Source: Chitinophaga pinensis
GTDB lineage: Bacteria; Bacteroidota; Bacteroidia; NS11-12g; UBA955
Assembly (NCBI GenBank): GCA_945877575.1
Contig: CAMDUE010000007.1
Span: 1-64,000 of the forward strand
DNA: 64,000 nt
Reading direction: 5' to 3'
The position numbers were made by a program, and so were the translations under genes. The stretch's first letter is position 1. Each line of letters opens with the position of its first letter. A model generated the notes under the pieces. It did no database searches, had not been told where the DNA came from, and saw only the letters and a program-made list of their open reading frames with translations. Below are positions 29,139 to 37,813 of this stretch, piece by piece.

Positions 29139-31184
29139 ATGATAGATAAACAAGTACTTCTGAAGGCCTGGGAATTGATGCAAACTGCCCGTGCGATGGC
29201 CGCAATATATGACGAAAACAGACCTACAACCAAGTATGTTCACAGCACTTCTAAGGGTCACGAAGCAATTCAAATCGCTACCGGATTACACATGAAGTCA
29301 GTCGATTATGTGTATCCTTACTATCGAGATGAAAGTATGCTTTTGTCAATGGGTATGACCCCGTATGAGTTGATGTTGCAGCTCTTAGCCAAGGCAGAAG
29401 ACCCATTTAGTGGCGGAAGAACTTATTACGCACACCCCTCTTTAAACAGGGCAGATATGCCCAAAATGCCCCATCAAAGCAGTGCTACGGGCATGCAAGC
29501 CATTCCTGCTACGGGGGCTGCACATGGACTCAAATACAAGGAAAGTCAAGGCTTACTTACTTCGGCTGAAAAACCTGTTGTTTTATGCTCTCTCGGAGAT
29601 GGTTCAGTTACTGAAGGTGAAGTTGCTGAAGCATTGCAGATGGCTGTTCTTCATAAATTACCCATTATTTATCTTATCCAGGATAACGATTGGGGCATTT
29701 CAGCTTCGGGAGATGAAATGCGTGCCATGGATGCCTTTGAATACGGTTTGGGTTTCAAGGGTCTTCGAAGAATAAGAATCAATGGATCTGATTTTGTGCA
29801 ATGCTACGATGAAATGAAGCGTGCCATTGAAATTGTTAGAGCCAACCGTGAACCTATGTTGGTTCATGTTAAAGTTCCTTTGTTGGGACACCATACCTCT
29901 GGAGTTAGAAGCGAATGGTATAGAGATGATTTAGAAAAACAGCAAAAACAAGATCCGCTTCCACGCTTAAAACAACTTTTGTTGAGTTTAGCCGTAACCG
30001 AAGCAGAATTGGATGCCATTGCCTCCAAAGTAGCTGATATGGTTAGTCAGGATTTTGAAAAAGCAAAAAATGCGGCAGACCCTCAACCTGATTCGTTATT
30101 TGATCATATTTTGGCTCCTACACCTATTACTGAGGAACAGGGTGTTAGAGCTCCCGAGGGACGTGAACCAGTTGTTATGGTAGATGCCGCTTTATTTGCG
30201 GTGGATGAAATCCTAAAAAATCACCCAGAAGCATTATTATATGGTCAAGATGTAGGACATCGTTTGGGTGGCGTGTTTAGGGAAGCCGCTACATTGGCTG
30301 ATAAATACGGCAAGTCAAGAGTATTCAATACACCCATTCAAGAGGCATACATTGTGGGAAGTACCGCTGGCATGAGTGCCGTGGGGTGTAAACCCATAGT
30401 TGAAATTCAATTTGCCGATTACATTTGGCCCGGTGTAAACCAACTGGTTACTGAATTATCAAAAAGTTGTTATTTATCTATGGGTAAGTATCCGGTATCT
30501 TCCATTATTAGAGTGCCAACAGGTGCTTATGGTGGAGGAGGTCCTTACCATTCAGGCACTGTAGAAAGTAGTATTTTACCCATCAAAGGTATAAAAATTG
30601 CCTATCCAAGTACCGCTGCAGATATGAAGGGTTTGATGAAAGCCGCTTTCTATGATCCCAACCCGGTAGTTATGTTTGAACACAAGGGTTTGTATTGGAG
30701 TAAAGTAGCTGGAACGGAATTAGCGAAAACGCCTGAACCTTCTGAAGATTATGTCATTCCGTTTGGAAAGGCACGAGTAGTTTTAGAGGCAGACAAGGAT
30801 AAAGTTGAAAATGGCCTTTCAGTTGGAGTTGTTACTTATGGTATGGGTGTTTATTGGGCGTTGAATGCAGCGAAAAACATTAAGGGACAAGTAGAAATCA
30901 TAGATTTGAGAACCTTGGCCCCATACGATGAAAATGCCATTTTTGAATTGACCAAAAAGCATGGTAAAGTACTTGTTCTTACGGAAGAAACGCTCAGAAA
31001 TAGCTTTGCAGAAGCTTTGGCGGGAAGAATTGCACAAGAGTGTTTTCAATACTTAGATGCACCCGTTCAAACTTTGGGTAGCAAAGACATTCCTGCAGTT
31101 CCATTAAACATGGGAATGGAAGCGCAAATGCTCCCCAATGCTGAAAAAGTGCTCGAAAGATTGAACTGGTTGATAGGGTATTAA
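29139..31184 (+). CDS. Fused E1 alpha/beta of a 2-oxoacid dehydrogenase (second copy)
   Basis: A 681-residue thiamine-diphosphate enzyme, with the alpha part at ~1-310 and the beta part at ~345-681. The Mg-ThDP motif is canonical: GDGS at 153-156 and Asn183 in QDNDWGIS, unlike the 802-residue paralogue at 9396. The beta part has YGQDVGHRLGGVFREA, EIQFADYIWPGVNQLV and TEETLRNSFAEAL. It probably decarboxylates branched-chain 2-oxoacids for a lipoyl E2 encoded elsewhere. A near-consensus -7 box (TAAAATTG, one mismatch, 29118-29125) precedes the ATG. Its 3' end overlaps the convergent phytase gene by 4 bp. Confidence 0.88.
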   Translation: MIDKQVLLKAWELMQTARAMAAIYDENRPTTKYVHSTSKGHEAIQIATGLHMKSVDYVYPYYRDESMLLSMGMTPYELMLQLLAKAEDPFSGGRTYYAHPSLNRADMPKMPHQSSATGMQAIPATGAAHGLKYKESQGLLTSAEKPVVLCSLGDGSVTEGEVAEALQMAVLHKLPIIYLIQDNDWGISASGDEMRAMDAFEYGLGFKGLRRIRINGSDFVQCYDEMKRAIEIVRANREPMLVHVKVPLLGHHTSGVRSEWYRDDLEKQQKQDPLPRLKQLLLSLAVTEAELDAIASKVADMVSQDFEKAKNAADPQPDSLFDHILAPTPITEEQGVRAPEGREPVVMVDAALFAVDEILKNHPEALLYGQDVGHRLGGVFREAATLADKYGKSRVFNTPIQEAYIVGSTAGMSAVGCKPIVEIQFADYIWPGVNQLVTELSKSCYLSMGKYPVSSIIRVPTGAYGGGGPYHSGTVESSILPIKGIKIAYPSTAADMKGLMKAAFYDPNPVVMFEHKGLYWSKVAGTELAKTPEPSEDYVIPFGKARVVLEADKDKVENGLSVGVVTYGMGVYWALNAAKNIKGQVEIIDLRTLAPYDENAIFELTKKHGKVLVLTEETLRNSFAEALAGRIAQECFQYLDAPVQTLGSKDIPAVPLNMGMEAQMLPNAEKVLERLNWLIGY

Positions 31185-32194
31185 TTTTTTAGATTTTCTA
31201 TCAGCGATTCAATAGTGTAATAATGAAAGTTATGGTCTTTGTCGTTCATTACAAATAAGGTTCCTTCACTGTTTTTAACGATCGGCAATTTTGAAAATTC
31301 AATCCCATCGGTTTCAATTGCCGCTATTTGTGAATAACCAATGTAGCTTTGATTGGTTCTATCAAAAAAGATAATCCTACTAGCCTGTTGGTCTGAAATA
31401 GCGATTAATCCTTGGGGATACTTTTTTATGGAATCAATGATAGCAATTCCCTCCATATCTGCTTTGAAATGTTCCTTTCCGAAGACTTTTGAAATTGAAG
31501 TTTCGCTATTCAAATCCAAAACATGAATCCCAAATGTTTCATCAGAATAGTATAAACGGTTAAAGCGAGAATCTATAGCAACGGCTTCAATTTCCTTTTT
31601 TCCTGAGAAATCACCTATAAATTTCAATAGTTTTAAATGTTCATTTTCGGTTAAAAGATACACTCCTAGATAACCGCTTTTTGGGCCATTTTTTCTGCTA
31701 ACATAGATAAAAACAGAGTCTCTATTTTTATTCACCTTCGCTGAAAGTCCCATGGGTGAGTGAAAATCAATATTCTTTTCAGTGCATTCATTGAAGACAT
31801 TAAATTTTCCATTTGAGCCCAATGGTTCCATATCTGGTAAACTATAAATTCCAATAGACATGGTATTTCTTTCGGTAAAAATCAATAAATCACAAGTTTT
31901 CCCCTTCCATTTTACATTTTGAATAATATCTACATTGTTGGGTCGCCTTAAATTATTGATCGTGTATTTAGGTAGGGGATTGCCCAATTTATCAAATGCA
32001 TAAATACCGCCATTTTCATGTTTATCATTGATAAAAATAATTGCATCATTGCTATCCGCTGGATTAATCCAAACGGCAGCATCATCAGGATCATTTGGCA
32101 ACGAGCTTGTGGTTTTTTGCGGAGCAACTGGTTTTACACAGGAGTTAAGAAATACAATTGCTATAAGCGGAGTTAAAATAGTTTTTATATTCAT
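31181..32194 (-). CDS. Beta-propeller phytase-like lipoprotein
   Basis: A 337-residue protein with a lipoprotein leader (MNIKTILTPLIAIVFLNSC, Cys19). The family hallmark DPDDAAVWINP comes soon after, followed by propeller repeats (GGIYAFDKLGNPL, RLYYSDETFGIHVLD, GLIAISDQQASRIIFFDR). Beta-propeller phytases use calcium-bound acidic residues to release phosphate from phytate and related phosphate esters; many Asp/Glu are kept. It is the last gene of a three-gene operon after a TonB receptor (10-bp gap) and a T9SS protein, which fits phosphate scavenging at the cell surface. Activity on phytate itself is inferred. Confidence 0.87.
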   Translation of the reverse strand: MNIKTILTPLIAIVFLNSCVKPVAPQKTTSSLPNDPDDAAVWINPADSNDAIIFINDKHENGGIYAFDKLGNPLPKYTINNLRRPNNVDIIQNVKWKGKTCDLLIFTERNTMSIGIYSLPDMEPLGSNGKFNVFNECTEKNIDFHSPMGLSAKVNKNRDSVFIYVSRKNGPKSGYLGVYLLTENEHLKLLKFIGDFSGKKEIEAVAIDSRFNRLYYSDETFGIHVLDLNSETSISKVFGKEHFKADMEGIAIIDSIKKYPQGLIAISDQQASRIIFFDRTNQSYIGYSQIAAIETDGIEFSKLPIVKNSEGTLFVMNDKDHNFHYYTIESLIENLKN

Positions 32195-32204
32195 AGCAGT
32201 AATT

Positions 32205-34895
32205 TTACCATCTGTTTCTGATTCCCAATCTTAACCACCAAGAATAATATTCTTGCTGTTTCAATAGGTTCTCATTACTTAAATACATCATTAGGGGTGT
32301 ATTTAATAAGTTATTTCCTTGAAAAAATACATTCCAGTGCTCGTTCATTCTATAGTCTGCCATCAAATCAACTCGAGCAGCGGAGCCATAATAGATGTCA
32401 AACGTAGGTTCTTGGCCTAATTCAACCAAAAAATTATCGTGGTAGTTTAAAACGGCTTGCATGAATAAATCTTTAGAATCATAGAAAATTCCAAAATTCA
32501 ATGTGTGTTTTGCTTGGCCAGGAAGGGGAATCCTTTCTTTATTGTTATTTTGGTAAGTAAATCCTTTCCCATCAGTGCCATAAATAAAAACTTCGTCTAA
32601 TTTTTCTACAGGTACCCTTTCGTTGATGTAGGCATCTGAGGCGGTGAAAGTGTAGTTGGAATAGACTCCTAAATTGCTCCAAAAACCTTTGAAAAAACTA
32701 AATTTTTTATTTAAAGTCAATTCTGCGCCGTATACGTGTGCAAACAGACCGTTTTGCGCCATGGTAACTTCTTTCAAACCAGCAGTGCTGAAATTTGAGT
32801 CCAAATGAACAAATCTTTTATATAAAAATACAAAATTATCAATTCTTTTATAGAATAAACCAGCTTGAATTAACCCCTTTTGATTGGAATATTTCTCAAT
32901 GAGAAGATCAATATTGTGGGCAGATGCAAATTTTAAATTAGGATTACCAAATTTTATTTCATCTCCTAATCCACCTTCTTGCTCTTTTTTGTATGGTAAA
33001 ATATCTTCAAAATTGGGTCTGGAATATGTATTGGTATAAGCAAATCTTAAATTGGTATTAGGATGAAGATTATATTTAAAATGAAACATAGGCAATAGGA
33101 AGTTGTAACTCTGTTGAGAGCTCATGGCTTCTAAAGAATCAAAGAACCTGCCTTTATATGTTTTAAAAAAATAGCCATTGTAACTCACTTTTGTTATTTC
33201 ACTTCTTAAACCCATCAATACATTCCATCTTAGAGTCTGATGTTTCAACATGAAATAATTTCCCAAAATATCTTCAGTTGCTTTATAATCACTAGAATAT
33301 AGTTCATCTTTCGTATCAGCCTCATCCAATTTGAAGTTTTGAAAATAGTATTTAAAGAACTCTTTTGATTTATCTGCATTAGGAGTTAAACCAAGGGAAT
33401 ATCCTTGATTGAGCAGATTGTTTTTTTGTAAATCAATTCCCAAGTTGGCAATATTCATTTTAGGACCAATCTGAGTGTAGATTTGCCTACTTCCTGGTCC
33501 AAATTGAGTCCAATATACTTCATAGCTAAAACCATCATGGTTTCTTTCTTTAATTTTATGACGCCATTTAGAACCAATTTGTATTGAAGTTTCTGTCTTT
33601 TTCTTGGAGTTTTCCTTAATAATATATTTAAAATTTATCTTAGACACTGTGTTGTATGATTCAGTTGAACTGGTTGAATTTTGTAATCCATCAAATAAAT
33701 ATCTTGAATAATCAACACTGTAACCTGAATCACGGGAAGTGGTAAATTTGAATTTCGGCCATTGAGGTTGAGAACGATCTATTGAAAATGAAAGATTTGG
33801 ACTACTAAAAGCAATTTCAAATTCATTAGGGCGGTTCTCTATTGCTTTAGAATAAGCGATACCGTAATCTAATTTTATACGATTAAATTGATGAGTTCCA
33901 TCAAAATTAATGGTTGAAATTTCTTGAATTTTTAAACGATCTCTTAACTCTCTATTGAGAGAGGCTTCTCTTGTTTTTGTTGGATTTATTATTGTTCCTC
34001 CACCGAATTCATATACTAGTCGGTGACGTTGCTCGTCATCTTCATACTGATTGTACATTCCTTTTAATGAGATTCTAGATTTTTTACCAATATGATAGGT
34101 GTAAGACGCATTCAATCCAGTTCTATCTCTTTGGATTTCGTAATACCGCAATTCAATATCATTATAAACAGGTTGAAATACATTTTCCTCTTGTGTTGGC
34201 CTTTTTGAATAGTTAAATTCCATGTTGTGAGAACCTTGAGTATTACGGAATTTATTCCCCCCGAAAACAAAGCCATGATTTCCAATTCTTTGTGAAAATG
34301 AAAACATAGCCATGTAATTATTTGGTGAATTTCTTATGTTATTATATCCACCAGCTATTGAGAAAGATATTTTTGCTACAGAATCATTTGCTGATCGAGT
34401 CACAACATTCACCGTTCCGCCAATGCCATCAGCATCCATATCTGGGGTAAGGGCTTTGGTAACCTCTATTTTTTCTATTTGATCTGCGGCAATAACATCG
34501 AGTCCTACAAATCTAACATCACCTTCCGGGCTAGGTATTTGTTCACCATTAATATTGAAATTTGTAAGTTGTGGAGGAGTACCTCTGAGTTGAACAAATC
34601 TACCTTCGCCTTGATCTCTTTGGAGTGTAATACCTGAAATTCTTTGTATAGCTTCTGCCGCATTTACGTCTGGAAATAGCTTGATTTGTTGACTTGAAAT
34701 CACATTCAAAATATTATCAGCCCTTTGCATGAATTCAAGCGCTTTTTGTTGTTCTTCAAACCTGCTACTTATTTCTACTTGCGCAATCTTAGATGTATCT
34801 CCTTGACTCTGAGATTTTAATGGATTAAGGAGTGCTATAAAAAATAAGACGGCCCAAAAAGAGCCGTCTTTAAACACCTGAAAGGTGGTATTCAT
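32205..34895 (-). CDS. TonB-dependent receptor of the phytase operon
   Basis: An 896-residue outer-membrane receptor. After the signal region (FWAVLFFIALLNPLKSQ) comes a plug typical of the TonB-Xanth-Caul group: NAAEAIQRISGITLQRDQGE, GRFVQLRG and ALTPDMDADGIGGTVNV. The barrel ends GIRNRW. Similar receptors are often found beside phytases, so an organophosphate such as an inositol phosphate is a plausible ligand, though not shown. Its ATG follows the upstream stop after a single base. Codons 9-17 contain a perfect inverted repeat followed by a T run (34840-34870), an intrinsic terminator shape inside the coding sequence. Confidence 0.9.
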   Translation of the reverse strand: MNTTFQVFKDGSFWAVLFFIALLNPLKSQSQGDTSKIAQVEISSRFEEQQKALEFMQRADNILNVISSQQIKLFPDVNAAEAIQRISGITLQRDQGEGRFVQLRGTPPQLTNFNINGEQIPSPEGDVRFVGLDVIAADQIEKIEVTKALTPDMDADGIGGTVNVVTRSANDSVAKISFSIAGGYNNIRNSPNNYMAMFSFSQRIGNHGFVFGGNKFRNTQGSHNMEFNYSKRPTQEENVFQPVYNDIELRYYEIQRDRTGLNASYTYHIGKKSRISLKGMYNQYEDDEQRHRLVYEFGGGTIINPTKTREASLNRELRDRLKIQEISTINFDGTHQFNRIKLDYGIAYSKAIENRPNEFEIAFSSPNLSFSIDRSQPQWPKFKFTTSRDSGYSVDYSRYLFDGLQNSTSSTESYNTVSKINFKYIIKENSKKKTETSIQIGSKWRHKIKERNHDGFSYEVYWTQFGPGSRQIYTQIGPKMNIANLGIDLQKNNLLNQGYSLGLTPNADKSKEFFKYYFQNFKLDEADTKDELYSSDYKATEDILGNYFMLKHQTLRWNVLMGLRSEITKVSYNGYFFKTYKGRFFDSLEAMSSQQSYNFLLPMFHFKYNLHPNTNLRFAYTNTYSRPNFEDILPYKKEQEGGLGDEIKFGNPNLKFASAHNIDLLIEKYSNQKGLIQAGLFYKRIDNFVFLYKRFVHLDSNFSTAGLKEVTMAQNGLFAHVYGAELTLNKKFSFFKGFWSNLGVYSNYTFTASDAYINERVPVEKLDEVFIYGTDGKGFTYQNNNKERIPLPGQAKHTLNFGIFYDSKDLFMQAVLNYHDNFLVELGQEPTFDIYYGSAARVDLMADYRMNEHWNVFFQGNNLLNTPLMMYLSNENLLKQQEYYSWWLRLGIRNRW
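34840..34870 (-). terminator. Terminator-like hairpin inside the receptor signal-peptide codons
   Basis: AAGACGGC (34846-34853) and GCCGTCTT (34863-34870) form a perfect 8-bp stem with a 9-nt loop. On the minus strand the stem is followed by ATTTTTTAT. It lies 25-50 nt into the TonB receptor gene and just after the stop of the preceding gene. It looks like a working intrinsic terminator or attenuator; translation through it would melt the stem. Confidence 0.65.
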
Positions 34896-34896
34896 T

Positions 34897-35826
34897 TTAT
34901 TTTACGATGATATTTTTAGTGTAAGTATAACCGTTTCGAGTTCCTTTAAGTATATACATACCTGGGTTCAAATCATAAACACTAAATTCTGTTTGATTTG
35001 AAGTGAATTCTTTAACCAATTGACCTGAAACATTAAAAATGCCTACAGTGGTATTTTCATCCAATTTTCTAGTAACTCTAAATGAATTATCAATCGGATT
35101 AGGGAAAACGTCAAAAGAACTAGACTCTATCGTATTGATTGAACTTGAGGGTGTTTTGTAAACCACAACCAATCTTGGAACTCTTTCAGGATGGTTTTTA
35201 CCATCGCCACCATCGTCTGGATCTTCTTCGTTCTCAAATGACATGAAATCGCGAGCATTGTCCTTGTCACTGGCTCCTTGATCCTGACCAGTTAGCATTA
35301 ATGCCAATGCATTACCTGAAGTCCAACCTTGGCGGTCAACTATTTCCTGAATAATCGGTGCAAAGTCTGGAGTTTTAAACATTGTCCATATAGGCCAAAC
35401 TTCCGTAACCTCCCAGTAAAGCTTAGAGGTTGTTTTTGGGCGGTCTAAGATTAAGTTATCCATGCTAAAGGTTACGGAATTATCAGCAGCTTCTCCATAA
35501 ATTGTAACTTTTGCAGTGTCTTTTTCTTCTTCATGGGAATAAATAATTAAATAGGCACTATCAATTTTAGCCCCTTGAGGTATCTGAATGTCAGTAAATC
35601 TCAAGCCACTAGTCATAATATTGAATGCATCACCTTCCCAACCCATATCTAAATCATCGTCAAACAACTTATCCATTTCTTGGTTCTGCTGTTCTGCATC
35701 ATCTGATGATTCATCAACACCATCTACGGTTCCAGTCTTTTGAATTTGTCTTTCAAATCTTGTTTGAGAGGATAATGTTCCAACCACCAATACAGTTAGA
35801 ATCAAACTGAGTAAATATTTTTTCAT
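34897..35826 (-). CDS. Secreted protein with T9SS sorting domain, CBM96/DNRLRE-like
   Basis: A 309-residue protein with a signal peptide (MKKYLLSLILTVLVVGTLSSQ) and a type A T9SS tail (FDVFPNPIDNSFRV ... NIIVK). The central segment (TSGLRFTDIQIPQGAKIDSA followed by LIIYSHEEEKDTAKVTIYGE) has the beta-sandwich pattern of DNRLRE/CBM96-like domains, seen in secreted and surface-anchored proteins. It is rich in Asp and Glu (DDAEQQNQEMDKLFDDDLDM). No catalytic motif is visible. It is the first gene of the operon with the TonB receptor and phytase, so it may bind the phosphate-bearing substrate; that is inference. Confidence 0.78.
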   Translation of the reverse strand: MKKYLLSLILTVLVVGTLSSQTRFERQIQKTGTVDGVDESSDDAEQQNQEMDKLFDDDLDMGWEGDAFNIMTSGLRFTDIQIPQGAKIDSAYLIIYSHEEEKDTAKVTIYGEAADNSVTFSMDNLILDRPKTTSKLYWEVTEVWPIWTMFKTPDFAPIIQEIVDRQGWTSGNALALMLTGQDQGASDKDNARDFMSFENEEDPDDGGDGKNHPERVPRLVVVYKTPSSSINTIESSSFDVFPNPIDNSFRVTRKLDENTTVGIFNVSGQLVKEFTSNQTEFSVYDLNPGMYILKGTRNGYTYTKNIIVK

Positions 35827-35853
35827 GAGTGCAAAACTCCAACCCCAGCATTA

Positions 35854-35879
35854 ATTCATGAATGATAAATGTTTATCAT
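35854..35879. promoter_or_regulatory. Overlapping palindromes upstream of the phytase operon
   Basis: Two palindromes touch each other 28-53 bp before the start codon at 35826: ATTCATGAAT (35854-35863) and ATGATAAATGTTTATCAT (35862-35879, 8-bp arms, 2-bp centre). No T run follows on the minus strand, so it does not look like a terminator for the ALDH gene upstream. It is a candidate operator, perhaps for a phosphate-responsive or other regulator. Confidence 0.5.
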
Positions 35880-35920
35880 AAAGTTTTTTCGGTGGTTGGA
35901 ATTTAAAGAAAATTTAATAA

Positions 35921-37294
35921 TCAGCTTAAAAACCACTTAATAATCTTCATGGATTTTATATTATACGGAGGATACTTCTGCTTTAAATCGAACCAAGTTG
36001 CGGTTTTCACCACACTCTTTTTGTGTGTAAAGGCGTCGAATCCGGCTTTACCGTGGTATGCGCCTTGACCTGAGTTACCAATGCCACCAAATGGGAGCTT
36101 TGGGTCAACCAAATGCATAAGAGTATTGTTTATGCAACCACCTCCAAACGAAATACGATCAACTATGTTTTTCTCCAGCACAGAATTTTGAGTGAATAAA
36201 TACAAACTCAAGGGGTTGTTATTTTTTTCTATCAAGTCAAAAATTTCAGCCTCATTTTTAAATGTGAATACCGGTGAAACAGGACCAAAAATTTCTTCTT
36301 GCATGATGGGATGATCCAATTTCCCTTCTACCAATGTTGGTTCAATTTTTCTCTTGTCTTTATCTGTTCTTCCCCCCATCAATACCTTGGTTTGATTGAA
36401 TAATTTTTCAACCCTTTCAAAATGACGGTCATTAACTATTTGGGTAAAATCACTACTCTCAATGGCATTTCCAGAATAAAATCCATCAACCGTTTCTTTG
36501 TATTCTTTAATGAATGCCTCTTTGATTGACTCATGTACAATAAAATAATCAGGTGCAACACAGGTTTGATCCGCATTGATGCATTTCCCAAATGCAATTC
36601 TTTTAACGGCAACTTTTAAGTCGGCCGATTGATCGATGATGCAGGGACTTTTACCGCCCAACTCAAGGATACAAGGTATTAAATGTTCTGCTGCTTGTTT
36701 AGCAATGCTGCGTCCTACCGCTGTAGAGCCTGTAAAAAAAATCAAATTGGGTCTATAGTCATTTATAGCACGTGGAACAATCTCAATTCCATCTCCTTCA
36801 ACCAAAGCAACAATTTCGTTTGGGAAGGTTTGACTGATTAATTTATTTAGGATTGCCGACACCTTCGGGGTTAATTCACTGGGTTTAAGTAAGGCAGTAT
36901 TTCCTCCGGAAATAGCTGCAATTAGTGGGGCAATCAATAATTGGAACGGATAATTCCATGGGGCGATGATAAATACCCTACCGTAGGGCTGTGAATATAT
37001 TTTTGCCGAAGATGGGAACAGCGATAATGCAGTGCCCATTCTAACGGGTTTTGACCATTTCCCAATGTGTTTTATGGTTTCATTAATGTCTTGGTAAATA
37101 AATCCAATTTCACTGGAATAAGCTTCAAATTCGGATTTGCCAAAATCATCGTGAAGGGCTTTTAAGATTTCACTTTCTAAAGATTTGATGTTGGATTTTA
37201 ACTGATTCAACAATTCAATTCGATAATCAATTGAAAGCAATTTGCCGGATTTGATAAATTCTGTTTGTTGGCTTTTCAGTAATTCGAAATTCAT
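35921..37294 (-). CDS. Aldehyde dehydrogenase, ALDH3 (fatty aldehyde) type
   Basis: A 457-residue NAD(P)-dependent aldehyde dehydrogenase. Motifs are APWNYPFQL and KPSELTP (coenzyme binding), FFTGSTAVGR, LELGGKSP with the general-base Glu, and NADQTCVAPDY with the catalytic Cys245. The shorter length and the C-terminal hydrophobic/basic end (YPPYNIKSMKIIKWFLS) resemble the ALDH3 group, which oxidises medium- and long-chain aldehydes to acids. The substrate is inferred. It starts 4 bp after the GreA-like gene, so the two probably share the promoter at 37783-37790. Confidence 0.9.
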   Translation of the reverse strand: MNFELLKSQQTEFIKSGKLLSIDYRIELLNQLKSNIKSLESEILKALHDDFGKSEFEAYSSEIGFIYQDINETIKHIGKWSKPVRMGTALSLFPSSAKIYSQPYGRVFIIAPWNYPFQLLIAPLIAAISGGNTALLKPSELTPKVSAILNKLISQTFPNEIVALVEGDGIEIVPRAINDYRPNLIFFTGSTAVGRSIAKQAAEHLIPCILELGGKSPCIIDQSADLKVAVKRIAFGKCINADQTCVAPDYFIVHESIKEAFIKEYKETVDGFYSGNAIESSDFTQIVNDRHFERVEKLFNQTKVLMGGRTDKDKRKIEPTLVEGKLDHPIMQEEIFGPVSPVFTFKNEAEIFDLIEKNNNPLSLYLFTQNSVLEKNIVDRISFGGGCINNTLMHLVDPKLPFGGIGNSGQGAYHGKAGFDAFTHKKSVVKTATWFDLKQKYPPYNIKSMKIIKWFLS

Positions 37295-37298
37295 ACCT

Positions 37299-37778
37299 TT
37301 AAAAACAATTCGAAATGAAAATAGATTTTTGATTGAAAATTATGGAATCAGCTTTAAGTGCATTCAATAGTTGTTTTCCCAAAGGAGATTCCAATCCAAT
37401 CCCTTTAATTAAAACAGAGGAGGTCTTAATGTCCCCAAATCCAAGTCCCAAAAATCCAAGTATTTTCGTGCCATTTAAATCAAGTTCAATGAATCTTCCA
37501 GGAATGCACTTTTCGGTATCGATGATGTTTTCGGCAGCAGAAATTAGACGTGAAAATGTATTTAGCTGTTCTACTTTCTGCAGTTTTTGTTTTTCTGCTA
37601 AATTCAACTCTGATTGCAACATTTCTCGTTGAGTTTCATACTTATCTCCTGCACTACTCTTTGTTTCCTCTGCCATAGACTGATTTAAGGTATTGAGTGA
37701 TTCTTGAGCCTCTTGTAAGCCATGTTCCAAATGTTTAAGAATGGCAGTGATTAATTCGGGTTTTGTGGGAATAGTCAC
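37299..37778 (-). CDS. GreA/GreB-like small protein
   Basis: A 159-residue protein made of an N-terminal coiled coil (~1-75, with the family-like [20 protein letters not shown]) and a C-terminal globular segment ([20 protein letters not shown]). The layout resembles GreA/GreB transcript-cleavage factors, which insert a coiled coil into the RNA polymerase secondary channel; related Bacteroidota proteins have been mislabelled as 3-oxoacyl-ACP synthase. The start codon is GTG at 37778. An ATG two bases upstream is in another frame and stops at once. A perfect -7 box ends 4 nt upstream. Confidence 0.75.
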   Translation of the reverse strand: MTIPTKPELITAILKHLEHGLQEAQESLNTLNQSMAEETKSSAGDKYETQREMLQSELNLAEKQKLQKVEQLNTFSRLISAAENIIDTEKCIPGRFIELDLNGTKILGFLGLGFGDIKTSSVLIKGIGLESPLGKQLLNALKADSIIFNQKSIFISNCF

Positions 37779-37782
37779 ATTT

Positions 37783-37790
37783 CAAATGTA
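37783..37790 (-). promoter_or_regulatory. -7 box TACATTTG for the GreA-like/ALDH3 genes
   Basis: A perfect TAnnTTTG box 4 nt before the GTG start. It points away from the ribBA box only 10 bp to its right, forming a back-to-back promoter pair in a 35-bp intergenic gap. Confidence 0.65.
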
Positions 37791-37800
37791 CGATTAATTG

Positions 37801-37808
37801 TACCTTTG
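37801..37808 (+). promoter_or_regulatory. -7 box TACCTTTG for ribBA
   Basis: A perfect TAnnTTTG box 5 nt before the ribBA ATG at 37814, implying a leaderless transcript and leaving no room for an FMN riboswitch. Confidence 0.65.
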
Positions 37809-37813
37809 TAAAT

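Noticed and set aside
37779-37813. FMN riboswitch before ribBA
   Set aside because: The -7 box lies 5 nt before the start codon in a 35-bp gap; there is no room for a leader RNA.
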